A program made the translations under genes and the position numbers. Positions 9,696 through 19,212 of a stretch of DNA of 64,000 nucleotides are shown one piece after another. Source of the DNA: CAVXTT01 sp963764685 (GTDB lineage Bacteria; Bacteroidota; Ignavibacteria; Ignavibacteriales; Ignavibacteriaceae); assembly GCA_963764685.1 (NCBI GenBank), contig CAVXTT010000001.1, forward strand, positions 124,001 to 188,000, given 5' to 3'. Under the pieces are notes generated by a model that saw only the letters and a list, made by a program, of their open reading frames with translations, was not told where the DNA came from and made no database searches. Position 1 is the stretch's first letter. Every line of letters begins with the position of its first letter.

Positions 9696-10445
9696 ATGGC
9701 TAAAGTATCTACCAAAAAATCACCGGCAAAGACCCGGAAAACAATAAAGGGAAAAGGCCCGGATTCTAAAAAGAAGACAGCCAAAAAACCTGTATTACGT
9801 GCAGTTAAAAAAGCTATTTCGAAAGTAAAGTCTTCGGTCAAAGGAGATATTAGGAAAACTGCAGTTAAAAAAGATGAGAAAAAGGTGATAAAACCTAAAC
9901 TAACCTTAAAGAAGGATAAAGAGAAAGTCACTATGGCGAAAGCTCACGATAAGAAAAGTGTTACAAAAAAAGCGGTAAAAAAAGCAGTGCTGGCACCGGT
10001 GATGAAGGAAATATCAAGACCGGCAAAACATATTAAAGGCTACAGCAAGCAGGACCTTGAACATTTCAGAAAGATAATTCTTGATAAACGGGATGAGATC
10101 ATTGAACAGCTGCAGAACCTGAAAGAACAAATGCTTGATCCGACAACTGGTGAGTATATAAATGAAAACTCCCCCTATTCACTGCATATGGCTGAACAGG
10201 GAACGGATGCAATGGAAAGAGAGAAAACTTTTCTGTATGCTCAACGGGAAAATAAATTCCTGGGATACCTTGAAGATGCCCTGAAAAGAATCGATGCGGG
10301 AACTTATGGTATATGTATTGAATGTATTGATGAACCGCAGAATCTTTGCGATACCTGTCCGTTGGTACCTAAAACGCGGCTGGAAGCTGTGCCGCATAGT
10401 CAATTATGTCTTCCAATAAAGCAGAGACAGGAAAAGTATAAATAA
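9696..10445 (+). CDS. DksA/TraR-type zinc-finger protein with long Lys-rich N-terminus
   Basis: 249 residues. Residues 1-110 are lysine/alanine/threonine repeats of low complexity, like a histone-H1-type tail. Residues 115-249 match the DksA/TraR fold: a helical hairpin (LEHFRKIILDKRDEIIEQL), then GTDAMEREKTF and a zinc site starting YGICIEC. After CIEC the finger has an extra CDTC pair, then RLEAVPHSQLC; the last Cys of the classic second CxxC is replaced (CLPI). DksA-like proteins act on RNA polymerase with ppGpp; whether this one does is inferred only. It follows ileS by 17 bp with AAGGAGAA upstream of its start and is in the ileS-lspA operon. Confidence 0.85.
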   Translation: MAKVSTKKSPAKTRKTIKGKGPDSKKKTAKKPVLRAVKKAISKVKSSVKGDIRKTAVKKDEKKVIKPKLTLKKDKEKVTMAKAHDKKSVTKKAVKKAVLAPVMKEISRPAKHIKGYSKQDLEHFRKIILDKRDEIIEQLQNLKEQMLDPTTGEYINENSPYSLHMAEQGTDAMEREKTFLYAQRENKFLGYLEDALKRIDAGTYGICIECIDEPQNLCDTCPLVPKTRLEAVPHSQLCLPIKQRQEKYK

Positions 10446-10467
10446 GGGAGGATAACAAAGGAAATAT

Positions 10468-11043
10468 TTGAAAGTCCTTTTTGTTTCGCTGACAATTATT
10501 ATTGTAGACCAGTTATGCAAGCTGTTCGTTAAAGGGGTCCATATCCCTTCCTTAAACATTCACCTGCAGGGAATCCGGGCTGGACAGGAAATACCGGTTA
10601 TATCTGATTTTTTTAATATTACTTTAGTTGAAAACCCCGGCATAGGCTTCGGAGTAGATCTCGGTGCAGATTATAAACTGCTTATCACGCTTATGACACT
10701 TATTATTTTCCTCGGAATGATGCTGTATCTTTATATGATCAGGTTCCGGACCTTCAGATTAAGATTAGCAATCGGGTTGATTATCGGAGGAGCATTCGGT
10801 AATCTGATTGACCGTATGTTTTATGGAGTAATTTATGGTTACGCGCCCCTGATGTACGGTAAGGTTGTAGATTTCTTCAATATAAATTTCTTCAACATAT
10901 ATATATTCAACAGGACGTTCGGTAATTATATTTTTAATATCGCCGATCTTTCAATTACTGCGGGGGTTATTCTGCTCTTCTTTTCATACGGCAACCTTGG
11001 AGATGAAGAGACGAGTAAAAAAAGTCAAAATGTTTTAGTATAG
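10468..11043 (+). CDS. lspA: Lipoprotein signal peptidase (first of tandem pair)
   Basis: 191 residues, TTG start giving MKVLFVSLTIIIVDQLCK. Prolipoprotein signal peptidase II cleaves the signal peptide from diacylated prolipoproteins in the inner membrane. Four hydrophobic segments and the conserved boxes are present: VDQLCK, VENPGIGFG, GGAFGNLIDR and FNIADLSITAG, with the two catalytic aspartates in NLIDR and FNIAD. No frame break. The next gene is a close paralogue 14 bp downstream. Confidence 0.93.
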   Translation: MKVLFVSLTIIIVDQLCKLFVKGVHIPSLNIHLQGIRAGQEIPVISDFFNITLVENPGIGFGVDLGADYKLLITLMTLIIFLGMMLYLYMIRFRTFRLRLAIGLIIGGAFGNLIDRMFYGVIYGYAPLMYGKVVDFFNINFFNIYIFNRTFGNYIFNIADLSITAGVILLFFSYGNLGDEETSKKSQNVLV

Positions 11044-11056
11044 AATTAGGAAATGA

Positions 11057-11732
11057 GTGAGAGTTTTATTCGTTAGTTTATTTATAGTTATTGCCGACCA
11101 GGCATCTAAATTATTCGTTAAAGGGTTTTCAATACCATTCCTGAATATAAGGTATGAGGGAATGTATCACGGTCAGCGTATACCCATCTTAGGCGATTTC
11201 TTCCGGCTTACCTTTATAGAGAATCCCGGAATGGCTTTCGGTTATGATCCCAGGCTCTGATTTCAAACTGCTGATTTCCATATTTTCCGTGGTTGCAAGT
11301 TTTGCTCTGATAACTTATCTCTATTTTGTCAGGCATCATTACTTAAGTATGAGGGTCGCACTGGCTTTTATTCTGGGAGGCGCTGTCGGTAATATGATAG
11401 ACAGGATGTTCTATGGTGTATTTTACGGATATGGTCCCTTATTCTATGGCAAAGTAGTAGATTTCTTTGACTTTGATTTTTTCAATGTTACAATACTGGG
11501 ACGAAGTTATGATCGTTGGCCCATTTTTAATATTGCCGATGCAGCCGTAACAATTGGCGTTCTTGTAATGATCATCTTCTACAGGAAACATCAGTCTGAT
11601 AAAACAGAAGAAATTGAAACTGTCCCTGCGGCAGAAAGTATTAATCCAGCTGTTGTTAATCCGGATGCGGAGGAAGAAATAAAAGGAACCGGGAATGGTG
11701 AACCTGATCAGGGAAAAGAAATACCGCTTTGA
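11057..11732 (+). CDS. lspA: Lipoprotein signal peptidase, second tandem copy, one frame break
   Basis: GTG start (MRVLFVSLFIVIADQASK). Same fold and boxes as the upstream copy: ADQASK, IENPGMAFGYD, GGAVGNMIDR and FNIADAAVTIG, with both catalytic aspartates kept. The frame breaks at 11248/11249 (GAT or GAC, both Asp); removing one base gives 224 residues. It carries an acidic C-terminal tail of about 45 residues that the first copy lacks. The 3' end overlaps the rluD start by 38 bp. Both copies look active, so this is a local duplication followed by divergence, not one gene and a relic. Confidence 0.9.
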
Positions 11733-12679
11733 GCTGTCCGGAAACAAAAAGAAGGAACGGCTTGATGTCTTTCTCACCAACAGCGTTGAGAATGCCACCC
11801 GGTCAAAAATTCAAAAGCTGATTGAAGCTGGATATGTAATTGTAAACAATAAACAGGGGAAATCCGGTTACGTAATACAGCCAAACGATATTATTGATGT
11901 CACTATCCCCATCAGCCCCCGCCCCGAAGAAACTGAACCTGAAGAAATTCCTATCAGATATCGTTTATGAAGATGATTACCTGATCGTTCTCAACAAACC
12001 CCCCGGAATGGTTGTTCATCCCTCATTTTCCAACTGGACAGGCACACTGGTAAATGCTCTTCTTTTTCATTCAAAAAAACTAAGCAGCGTAAACGAGGCA
12101 GGACGCCCCGGAATTGTACACAGAATTGATAAGGATACCAGCGGACTGCTGTTAATTGCTAAGGACGACTGGACTCACGCAAAGCTTGCTGCCCAGTTTG
12201 CAAAACATTCTATTGAGCGGGAATATTGGGCTGTGGCGTGGGGAATATTTAAGGATAAAAAGGGGGAGATAAATTTTAACATTACAAGAAGCAGATCCGA
12301 CAGAAAAAAATTTACCCACAGCAGTGATGAGGGAAAAACTGCATTAACCTATTATGAGGTAATTGAGGAATTCGAATTTGCATCCCTGCTTAAATTAAGA
12401 CTTAAAACAGGACGCACTCACCAGATCCGGGTACATCTGGCAGCTGTCAGACATCCTATATTCGGCGATGTAACCTATGGGGGAAATGTAATTGTCTACG
12501 GTTCAAGTCTCCCTAAAATAAAAACAAGAGTTGAAAACCTCCTGAAGATCATCCCGAGGCAGGCATTACACGCTAAGACTATTGGATTTATTCATCCGCA
12601 TTCAGAACAGTTTATGCGTTTTGATTCTGAGCTTCCGGATGATATGCAGACCTTGATTGAAAAGTTAAAGAACGGCTGA
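11695..12679 (+). CDS. rluD: RluA/RluD-family 23S rRNA pseudouridine synthase, one frame break
   Basis: 327 residues after repair at 11955/11956 (ATC or ATA, both Ile). The N-terminal S4 RNA-binding domain (RLDVFLTNSVENATRSKIQK ...) is followed by the catalytic domain: VLNKPPGMVVHP, the active-site HRIDKDTSGLLLIAK (Asp in RIDKDTSG), LKTGRTHQIRVHLA and the C-terminal LHAKTIGFIHP. It isomerises uridines in large-subunit rRNA; which uridines cannot be told, so RluD versus a close RluA relative is open. The ATG at 11695 lies inside the upstream lspA gene. Last gene of the + strand operon. Confidence 0.9.
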
Positions 12680-12801
12680 AGCACCTAAAAATAAATATTC
12701 TAATTCATTGATCTATAAATATTTAACCCCTTGGAGCGATGCACAGCTTAATATTAATGATTCAAATAAAGGGGTTGCCTTTATTTAACAAAATAATGTA
12801 A

Positions 12802-13003
12802 TGTCATTAGTAGTTAGGGCACTGCTGGGAATGCTGATTTACCGCATTGCCCGCCCTTATGGCTTCGATACATTCCTTTGGAACACTCAGCCACCGGGCT
12901 AGGATTCTTTAGGAAAGAGAAAGTAAGGTCACTGAGTGTTTTCGAGTCTTCGAGAAAATGTATCGAAGTGACCGGGTAATGGCGATGATTTGTCATTAGT
13001 AGT
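12802..13003. mobile_element. MITE-like hairpin element bounded by 13-bp direct repeats
   Basis: TGTCATTAGTAGT occurs at 12802-12814 and again at 12991-13003. The 176 bp between them form an imperfect inverted repeat: the left half has GCATTGCCCG...CTTCGATACATT and AACACTCAG, and the right half has the inverse of CATTACCCGGTCACTTCGATACATT and AACACTCAG. No coding potential. The direct repeats look like target-site duplications, but the element could also be a palindromic repeat of the REP type with coincidental flanks. Confidence 0.55.
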
Positions 13004-13014
13004 CTCCTATAACA

Positions 13015-13224
13015 ATGTTGTCCTTATTTATAAAAATAATGATCTTTAATTCAGAGGTGGCTTCGTTATTACAAATTCTACTTCTATCTTTTATACTCAT
13101 TACTGTTAATGTTCAGGCACAGGTGCTCTTTTCAACAAAGCGGCATTAGGGAAATCTCAGTAGTCTTTGGTTTGTTGATGGACAAAAAGGAAAAAGTCTA
13201 TGTCTTTTGGTGTTGGTTTTTTAG
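13015..13224 (+). pseudogene. Relic of a secreted protein (signal peptide plus short repeat-like stretch)
   Basis: The ATG at 13015 opens 44 codons with a hydrophobic stretch (LLQILLLSFILITVNVQAQ) that looks like a signal peptide, ending at TAG 13147. Reading through the TAG in the same frame gives SSLWFVDGQKG, similar to the start of a YCF48-type repeat, then a second stop at 13222-13224. The gene at 50175 starts in the same style. Probably the 5' remnant of a secreted repeat protein; the evidence is thin. Confidence 0.35.
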
Positions 13225-13389
13225 CAGCTGAAACTTGTCCATAGGAACAACTTTATATCTCAAGTACTGATAATTAGGCACTTCATTTCCCAAGAAGTAT
13301 TTACAGTTTATCAACCTTCGTGTCCATATGGATCACACTTTTAATCAGGCTTTGATAGAGTTTATACTCATTTTTTACTTCAATTAGCA

Positions 13390-13794
13390 TCAGACTGATC
13401 GCCAGGCCCAATCTCTGAATCTATCATAATGTTTCCAAAGTATAATAATATCCTTCTTATGATAAATTTCACCACTGTATGATACAGCATTTTTGTGATC
13501 AATCAATTTTTCAAGATGCAATAATGCCTGTTTTGAATTCTTCGATTCAGGGACAGATTCCATCAATAAATTAAGAATCTCGTAATGATTATCCCCTGCC
13601 ACTTTCGAAGAAGAGAGTTTAATTGTGATAGCATCTGCCAGAGCAATAGCAGAGTGTATTATAAGTACGCCTGCAGCATTAAAATATTCAAATTCCGATG
13701 CAATTTTTGCTGCTTCATAAAAATTATCTGCAACAATCCGGAACTTTTTAGATGAAGCCGATTCCATCCTTTTCCTTGGAACTCTCTTATTCAT
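13390..13794 (-). CDS. HEPN-domain protein, probable toxin half of a HEPN-MNT pair
   Basis: 134 residues, all-helical, soluble. It has the HEPN shape: helices with FYEAAKIASEFEYFNAAGVLIIHSAIALADAI and later LIDHKNAVSYSGEIY. The last block sits where HEPN proteins carry the R(x4-6)H or RxxxxY catalytic motif, but no canonical RxxxxxH is obvious, so RNase activity is uncertain. It is encoded directly after the nucleotidyltransferase with an 8-bp overlap, the typical HepT/MntA arrangement, in which the MNT partner AMPylates and silences HEPN. A non-toxic HEPN relative is possible. Confidence 0.7.
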   Translation of the reverse strand: MNKRVPRKRMESASSKKFRIVADNFYEAAKIASEFEYFNAAGVLIIHSAIALADAITIKLSSSKVAGDNHYEILNLLMESVPESKNSKQALLHLEKLIDHKNAVSYSGEIYHKKDIIILWKHYDRFRDWAWRSV

Positions 13795-14398
13795 TTAACA
13801 ATACTCCCGGTTGTTTTCCGCAAATAACGATTCCATCACTTATAATATTATTTATGGGAGGCTTCATTTTAACTCCTTTTTTCCTGAACTCTGACGAAGA
13901 AATAACAAGAGGCGCAAGAACGACCCCATAATATGTATGCAGTTCATACCTTAAATTCTGAATTTCTTTCTCAATATCTTTCAATTTGTTTCTGTAAACG
14001 AAACACAAATCAAGATCGCTTCCCGCTGTTTCTTCTTTTCTGGCAACGCTCCCGAAAACAATTATGCTCTCACACAATTCCCCCATTCTACTGCAGATCC
14101 GGCTGTATAATTCTTGCGGAAATTGCTCCTCTGCATTAAATATAACTTCTACCGCCTTTTTGTACAGATAATGCTCTCGATTTATTGTAAAATAGTACGT
14201 CCGGCCTGCAACCTGTTTTTTGACTAAATTTAACAACTCAAGATTTTCCAGGGCTTTAATAGCAGATCTATGTGTGATGCCCGATAGCCGTGCAACTTCT
14301 CTACCTGTTATTCCGCTTTTACGGATTACTAATTCTCTTAGTACCAGAGTTATACTGGTAGAAGTAAATATTTGATTTAGTACGTTATTTATAATCAT
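13787..14398 (-). CDS. Winged-helix plus MNT nucleotidyltransferase fusion, probable antitoxin/autoregulator
   Basis: 203 residues. Residues about 12-70 form a winged helix (LRELVIRKSGITGREVARLSG ... TYYFTINREH). From about residue 100 follows a minimal nucleotidyltransferase with IIVFGSVARKEETAGSDLDL, the GS...DxD metal site. In HEPN-MNT (type VII) systems this enzyme AMPylates the toxin. The fused DNA-binding domain and the two palindromes just upstream of the start suggest it represses its own operon. It overlaps the HEPN gene by 8 bp. Intact. Confidence 0.8.
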   Translation of the reverse strand: MIINNVLNQIFTSTSITLVLRELVIRKSGITGREVARLSGITHRSAIKALENLELLNLVKKQVAGRTYYFTINREHYLYKKAVEVIFNAEEQFPQELYSRICSRMGELCESIIVFGSVARKEETAGSDLDLCFVYRNKLKDIEKEIQNLRYELHTYYGVVLAPLVISSSEFRKKGVKMKPPINNIISDGIVICGKQPGVLLNE

Positions 14399-14404
14399 AA
14401 TAGC

Positions 14405-14442
14405 TGGATACTATTGTATCCATATGGATATATTTGTATCCA
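14405..14442. promoter_or_regulatory. Double palindromic operator upstream of the MNT-HEPN operon
   Basis: TGGATAC-TATT-GTATCCA at 14405-14422 is a perfect 7-bp palindrome. A second copy, TGGATAT-ATTT-GTATCCA, is at 14425-14442. The centres are exactly 20 bp apart, about two helical turns. It starts 6 bp upstream of the MNT start codon, which fits autorepression by the fused winged helix. Function is inferred. Confidence 0.7.
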
Positions 14443-14599
14443 TTAAAATAATGAAGCTAAGGAAGTAATACAAATACCTTTTATTCACTTTTGCATTATT
14501 CTCTTGATTTAGTTAAGGTAATTCCTGCCGGGCTTTTATTATTTCTTTGAAATTACTCGTCAAATAACTTAATTTGAAATAAATAAATTAAAATCAAAA

Positions 14600-16295
14600 A
14601 TGTTAAGAACTTTTTACGTAAAAGATTATGTCCTGATCGATGAGATAAAGATAGAGTTCGGGAAAGGACTTAACATTATTACCGGGGAAACAGGTGCCGG
14701 TAAATCTGTCCTTATTGATGCAATGGGACTCCTTTTAGGAGGAAGAGCCTCCTCAGAAATAATCAGGAAAGGGGCATCCAAAGCAATTGTTGAGGGGATA
14801 TTCGAGTTTTCAGGCAAACATATCAACGCAATTCTTGATGAAAACCAGATCGACAGATCGGATGAACTTATTTTAAGGAGAGAGCTTTCACTTAAAGGGA
14901 ATAACCGCTGCTTTATAAATGACACGCCTGTAGCGTTAAATATTTATAAAGAACTCGGCAATCTGCTGGTTGATCTTCACGGACAGCACGAACACCAGTC
15001 GCTTTTAAGAACAGAGACGCATATAGACTTCCTGGATCAGTATGCCGATCCCGGAACAGATTTGTCTCAATATCAAAAATATTTTAATGAGCTCCGCCAA
15101 TGCCAGACTGAATTAAAGCATCTATATAACAAAGAAAGTGAGTTTAAGCAGAAAAGTGATTTTTATTCTTTTCAGATTAAGGAAATAGACAGCATTGCTC
15201 CTCACATAAATGAGGATGAAAAGATTGCTGCCGAGCTTAAGATTCTTGAGAATGCAGAGAAAGTTGCTTGAACTGACAGGTGAAATATATTCCGGTATTT
15301 ATGACTCCGATGATGCCGTTTACGACAAGCTCGTTAAAGTGAATAATGGTATCAGGGAATTAGCTAAAATTGATAAACAGTTTGCAGCTTTAGCCGAAGA
15401 GTGTGAGAATGCCCTCAGAATTATAAAAGATATCTCGGATTTTACGAGAACCTATAATTCCAAGGTGTCCCTTGAACCGGATACCCTGGAAGCTATGAGA
15501 AGCCGGCTTGCTTCATTGCAGGCTCTTAGAAAGAAATACGGCGGAAGCATTAAATCTGTGCTCGAGTACCGTGAGAAAATAGGAAAAGACTTTGATCTGG
15601 CAGAAAATTTCTCTGCAAGAATAACAGAGATCGAGACGCGCATAAATGAGCTTAAAAAACAATGTGCTTCCTTCGCTGAAAAGATTTCAGCTAAGAGGAG
15701 CAAAGCCGCCCTGAAGATAAAAAAGGAAGTCGTTGAATACCTGGCAGAATTAGGTATTTCAGGTGCTGTATTTGAGGTGAATATTACGAGGAATAAAGAT
15801 AATAATTCAGACTACCTGGTTTGCGGAGGTGAAAAAGTTCTTTACAACTCTACCGGCATTGATGAAATAGAATTTTTTATTTCCACCAATCCCGGGGAAG
15901 ATATAAAGCCTCTTGCTAAAGTTGCCTCCGGCGGAGAAGTATCCAGAATAATGCTTTCCCTCAAATCTGTTCTTGCAAAAACAGAAAAGCTTCCCCTGCT
16001 TATCTTTGATGAAATAGATACCGGAATAAGCGGCAGGATAGCTCAGAAAGCCGGCACAGCACTTAAAAAATTATCCTCGTTCCACCAGGTAATTGCAATT
16101 ACACATCTGCCACAGATAGCCGGACAGGCGGATATTCATTTTGCAGTAGAAAAGGCTGCTTCAGGAGACAGGGTTATCAGTTCAATCAGGAAGCTTAATG
16201 ATAAACAGCGGATTGAAGAAGTCGCAAAATTAATTAGCGGGGAGAATGTTACAGAAGCCAGTCTTAAGGGGGCAAGGGAACTGATGGGTGCTTAG
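14600..16295 (+). CDS. recN: DNA repair protein RecN, one frame break
   Basis: 564 residues after repair at 15262/15263 (AAA or AAG, both Lys). SMC-like repair ATPase acting at double-strand breaks. Head parts seen: NIITGETGAGKSVLIDAMGL (Walker A), DLHGQHEHQSLL, a central coiled coil (about residues 160-340), then KVASGGEVSRIMLSLK (signature), LLIFDEIDTGISGRIA (Walker B) and VIAITHLPQIAGQA. Start ATG 14600. The end touches the hemW GTG start by one base. No LexA box is evident upstream. Complete gene apart from the doubled base. Confidence 0.94.
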
Positions 16296-17422
16296 TGCAG
16301 GAGACCGCAGTATATATTCATATCCCCTTCTGCGATCATAAATGTATCTATTGTGATTTCTATTCTATTATAACATCGGATAATATCGATCCCTTCCTTA
16401 ATTCGCTGTTAAAAGAGATTGACTATTATTCCTCATTGTATTCAAAAGAAAGAAAAATAGTATCGGTCTTTTTCGGCGGAGGTACCCCTTCACTGATGTC
16501 GCCGGTATATCTTAATAAAGTTATCACCACTGTCAGAAATAATTTTTATGTTGCTGATGATGCAGAAATAACGATGGAAACAAATCCCGGTACAGTTGAT
16601 TTCAATAAGCTGAGGGCATTCCGGGAGAGCGGAATAAACAGGATAAGCATCGGGGTACAGTCATTTGATGATGAGGATCTGAAATTCCTTACAAGGATAC
16701 ACGATAGTAAAACTGCTGTTGACACAATCCTGAATGCAGAGCGTGCCGGTTATAATAACATCAGTCTTGATCTTATTTTTAACCTGCCGCGACAGACCAA
16801 AGCAAAATGGAAACAGAACCTTGAAACCGCTGCCAGCTTGCCGCTCACTCATATTTCTGCCTACAGCCTTATACTTGAGCGGGGTACTATATTAAATAAG
16901 ATGGTGCTTGACGGTAAGACAGCTTTGCAGGATGATGACTATGATGCCGATCTTTATGAGTTTACAATAGAATATTTGACGGGCAAGGGATTCGAACAAT
17001 ATGAGGTATCTAATTTTGCCAAACCGGGTTACGAATGTATACACAATAACTGTTACTGGAGATATAAAGATTATTTCGGCTTCGGACCTTCAGCACATTC
17101 TTTTATCAATGGAAAAAGATGGTGGAATTATTCAAGTCTGAAAGCATATATCTCAAATATTGAAAAGATGAATAGTGCCGTGCGAAGTTCTGAGATGCCG
17201 GATAAACAGGAAAGATTAAACGAATATGTTATGCTTGCTTTAAGAAGCAGCGGTATTGATCTCAGGGAGCTGAATGAATTTGATAAAGACTGGTTCTTAA
17301 GAAACAGGACTTACCTCAACCTGCTTCAAAATAATAAGTTCCTTTCAGCAGATAATAACTTCATTAAGCTTACACCCTCCGGCTATGCTGTGTGTGATGA
17401 GATACTTAAAAACCTCTCCTGA
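16295..17422 (+). CDS. hemW: HemW-type radical SAM heme chaperone
   Basis: 375 residues, GTG start overlapping the recN stop. The radical SAM cluster motif is CDHKCIYCDFY near residue 13-23, followed by VFFGGGTPSLM, ETNPGT, RISIGVQSF and LIFNLPRQT. The sequence fits HemW (long annotated as oxygen-independent coproporphyrinogen oxidase-like): the Cys motif is CxxxCxxC with no following C, as in HemW rather than HemN, which has CxxxCxxCxC. HemW hands heme to apo-proteins at the membrane. Intact. Confidence 0.9.
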   Translation: MQETAVYIHIPFCDHKCIYCDFYSIITSDNIDPFLNSLLKEIDYYSSLYSKERKIVSVFFGGGTPSLMSPVYLNKVITTVRNNFYVADDAEITMETNPGTVDFNKLRAFRESGINRISIGVQSFDDEDLKFLTRIHDSKTAVDTILNAERAGYNNISLDLIFNLPRQTKAKWKQNLETAASLPLTHISAYSLILERGTILNKMVLDGKTALQDDDYDADLYEFTIEYLTGKGFEQYEVSNFAKPGYECIHNNCYWRYKDYFGFGPSAHSFINGKRWWNYSSLKAYISNIEKMNSAVRSSEMPDKQERLNEYVMLALRSSGIDLRELNEFDKDWFLRNRTYLNLLQNNKFLSADNNFIKLTPSGYAVCDEILKNLS

Positions 17423-17558
17423 AAATGTAATATTTTGGGATATTTCAACACTATTTATTGAATTAGGACATAACAGTTTTGTTAACCAGCTTAAAAAAAA
17501 GCTGTCAATAAGGGCATTTAATTTGCTGTCTTTATAACGGATAAGTACACCCAAAAAT
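17423..17558. other. Short intergenic gap
   Basis: AT-rich; contains CAGCTTAAAAAAAAGCTG (about 17483-17500), a small inverted repeat that may act as a weak terminator for hemW. No gene. Confidence 0.35.
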
Positions 17559-19129
17559 ATGTTATTCAAAATCTCTGCAGCTTTAATTCTTCTTACTTTA
17601 ACTATCTATCCTCAATACGGAGAGGTCGATGTTAAACTCTGGGAGGATAATAAAAGATCTGCATATACTTTTACATTTGATGACGGCTTAGCCTCGCAGA
17701 TCGATAACGGAAGAAGTGTTCTGACAGCTATGGCTTTAAAGCTACATTTATGGTTATAGCAGACCATTTAAATGAAGTGCCTCCCGGGGAATGGCGGTAT
17801 ACCACCTGGCCGGTATTACGTGATTTAAGTCTCGGCGGTTATGAAATAGCTTCACACTCCTTGAATCACCCCGATCTTACACAGCTTCCGGTTGGAGATA
17901 CAATTTCTCCAGGGACAGCGACATATGAAATTTACAGGTCGCGTGAAAAAATAAATGAAAAAATCACATCACAGAAATGTTTTACATTTGCGTATCCTGT
18001 TTCAGCTTATAATGATACTGTCAGGACAATTACATCATATTATTACCAGGCAGCACGGGGTTCCGGCACCGATCATAATGGGAATAATCTGAATGATGAA
18101 GAATTGATGAGCATAAAATCAATAGCTCCCCTGTTTGATTCTCCGCGGAATACTATTGAGGATGACATTCCCGAACTGAATAGTTTTAAAACCCTGGTTG
18201 ACACTTCAATACAAAACGGGGGATGGATTTTATCTATGCTGCACGAAGTTGTACCGCAATCTGAGCTGCCCTCAATACTGAATCTGTGGAATCCAATTTC
18301 TACTGAGTGGCTTAATATGCTTGCCGGGTGGCTCTATCAGAAATCGGAAGCAGGAGATCTCTGGGTTACTACATTAAAAAATGCAGCCAGTTACATAAAG
18401 GAGAGAAGCACCTTTTCATCAGAGGTGATAAGTCAGACGGATACTGAAATAAGAATCTCTGTTTCTGATGCAGTTAATGATTCTGTTTATAATTATCCCC
18501 TCACTGCAGATATTACTGTTCCGGGAAACTGGTCTTCAGTAAGAGTAATACAGGGAAGCCGCAACAGCATAGCCGTCCCTTTCCAATCAGGAGGTGAATA
18601 TTATATCCGCACAAAAGTAGTACCTGACAGAGGTGAACTGATTTTACTTAAACAGGATGCCGCAGGAAATTTTTCTATCCTGGGAAATATTAAATATTAC
18701 CAATCAGCAAAACCTGTAGCTGATGCAGTAGTAATTGCAAAGGGAATAAATAATTTTCAGGCAAGCGGGGTAACAGACAGTCAGGGAGTTTTTTCCATAG
18801 ATAATATACCGCCGGGCAGCTATTCAATAACTTTCAATAAAACAGGTGAGTTTACCGGAGTAAATGCAACTGATGCTCTTCTAATTTTAAGAAGTACGGC
18901 AGGAAGTATTAACTTTGATCTGATCCAAAGAAAAGCAGCAGATGTTGATAAATCAAGCATTATTGATACGGTGGATGCAGATCTAATTCTTAAACGCTTT
19001 ACACATTTGGTGGATCATTTTGAAAGCAATGACTGGCTTTTCTTCCCTGAAAACCAGGAGGTAACAATTATCGATCAAAATATTACCTTTGATGCCATAG
19101 CCATTAAAGCAGGAGATGTTTCCCCCTAG
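17559..19129 (+). CDS. Secreted NodB-type polysaccharide deacetylase with C-terminal carboxypeptidase-regulatory and dockerin-like part
   Basis: 522 residues after removal of two extra bases (17723/17724, CTG or CTA, both Leu; 17727/17728). The signal peptide is MLFKISAALILLTLTIYPQYG. NodB motifs: TFTFDDG (metal Asp), YGFKATFMV and SHSLNHPDL (metal His pair). It removes acyl groups from a polysaccharide, substrate unknown. Residues about 350-420 resemble a carboxypeptidase-regulatory-like beta-sandwich (GVTDSQGVFSIDNIPPGSYS). The final 90 residues have dockerin-like DVDKSSIIDTVDADLILKRF and end in GDVSP, an ending I associate with secreted proteins of this lineage. It is not the Por-type C-terminus. 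Stands alone between hemW and the antiporter. Confidence 0.82.
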
Positions 19130-19212
19130 AAGATTTCAGACCACTCCCGCCGGATTATTCTTTTCTTTATCTTACCGTTTATAATTTATCCATTCCTGCT
19201 TAATAAAAGAAA

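Larger units (their letters stand above)
12680..13389. other. Gene-poor interval after the ileS-lspA-rluD operon
   Basis: Contains, in order: a distant AACCCCTT/AAGGGGTT inverted pair (about 12724-12771), a hairpin element between 13-bp direct repeats (12802-13003) and a decayed secreted-protein fragment (13015-13224). From 13225 to 13389 I see nothing recognisable. Confidence 0.5.

Noticed and set aside
12814..12996. 60-residue minus-strand reading within the hairpin element
   Set aside because: It coincides with the palindromic element and has no coding character.
14405..14442. LexA-type SOS box for recN
   Set aside because: The palindrome TGGATAC-N4-GTATCCA is adjacent to the MNT gene start and about 160 bp from recN; it does not resemble a known LexA box.
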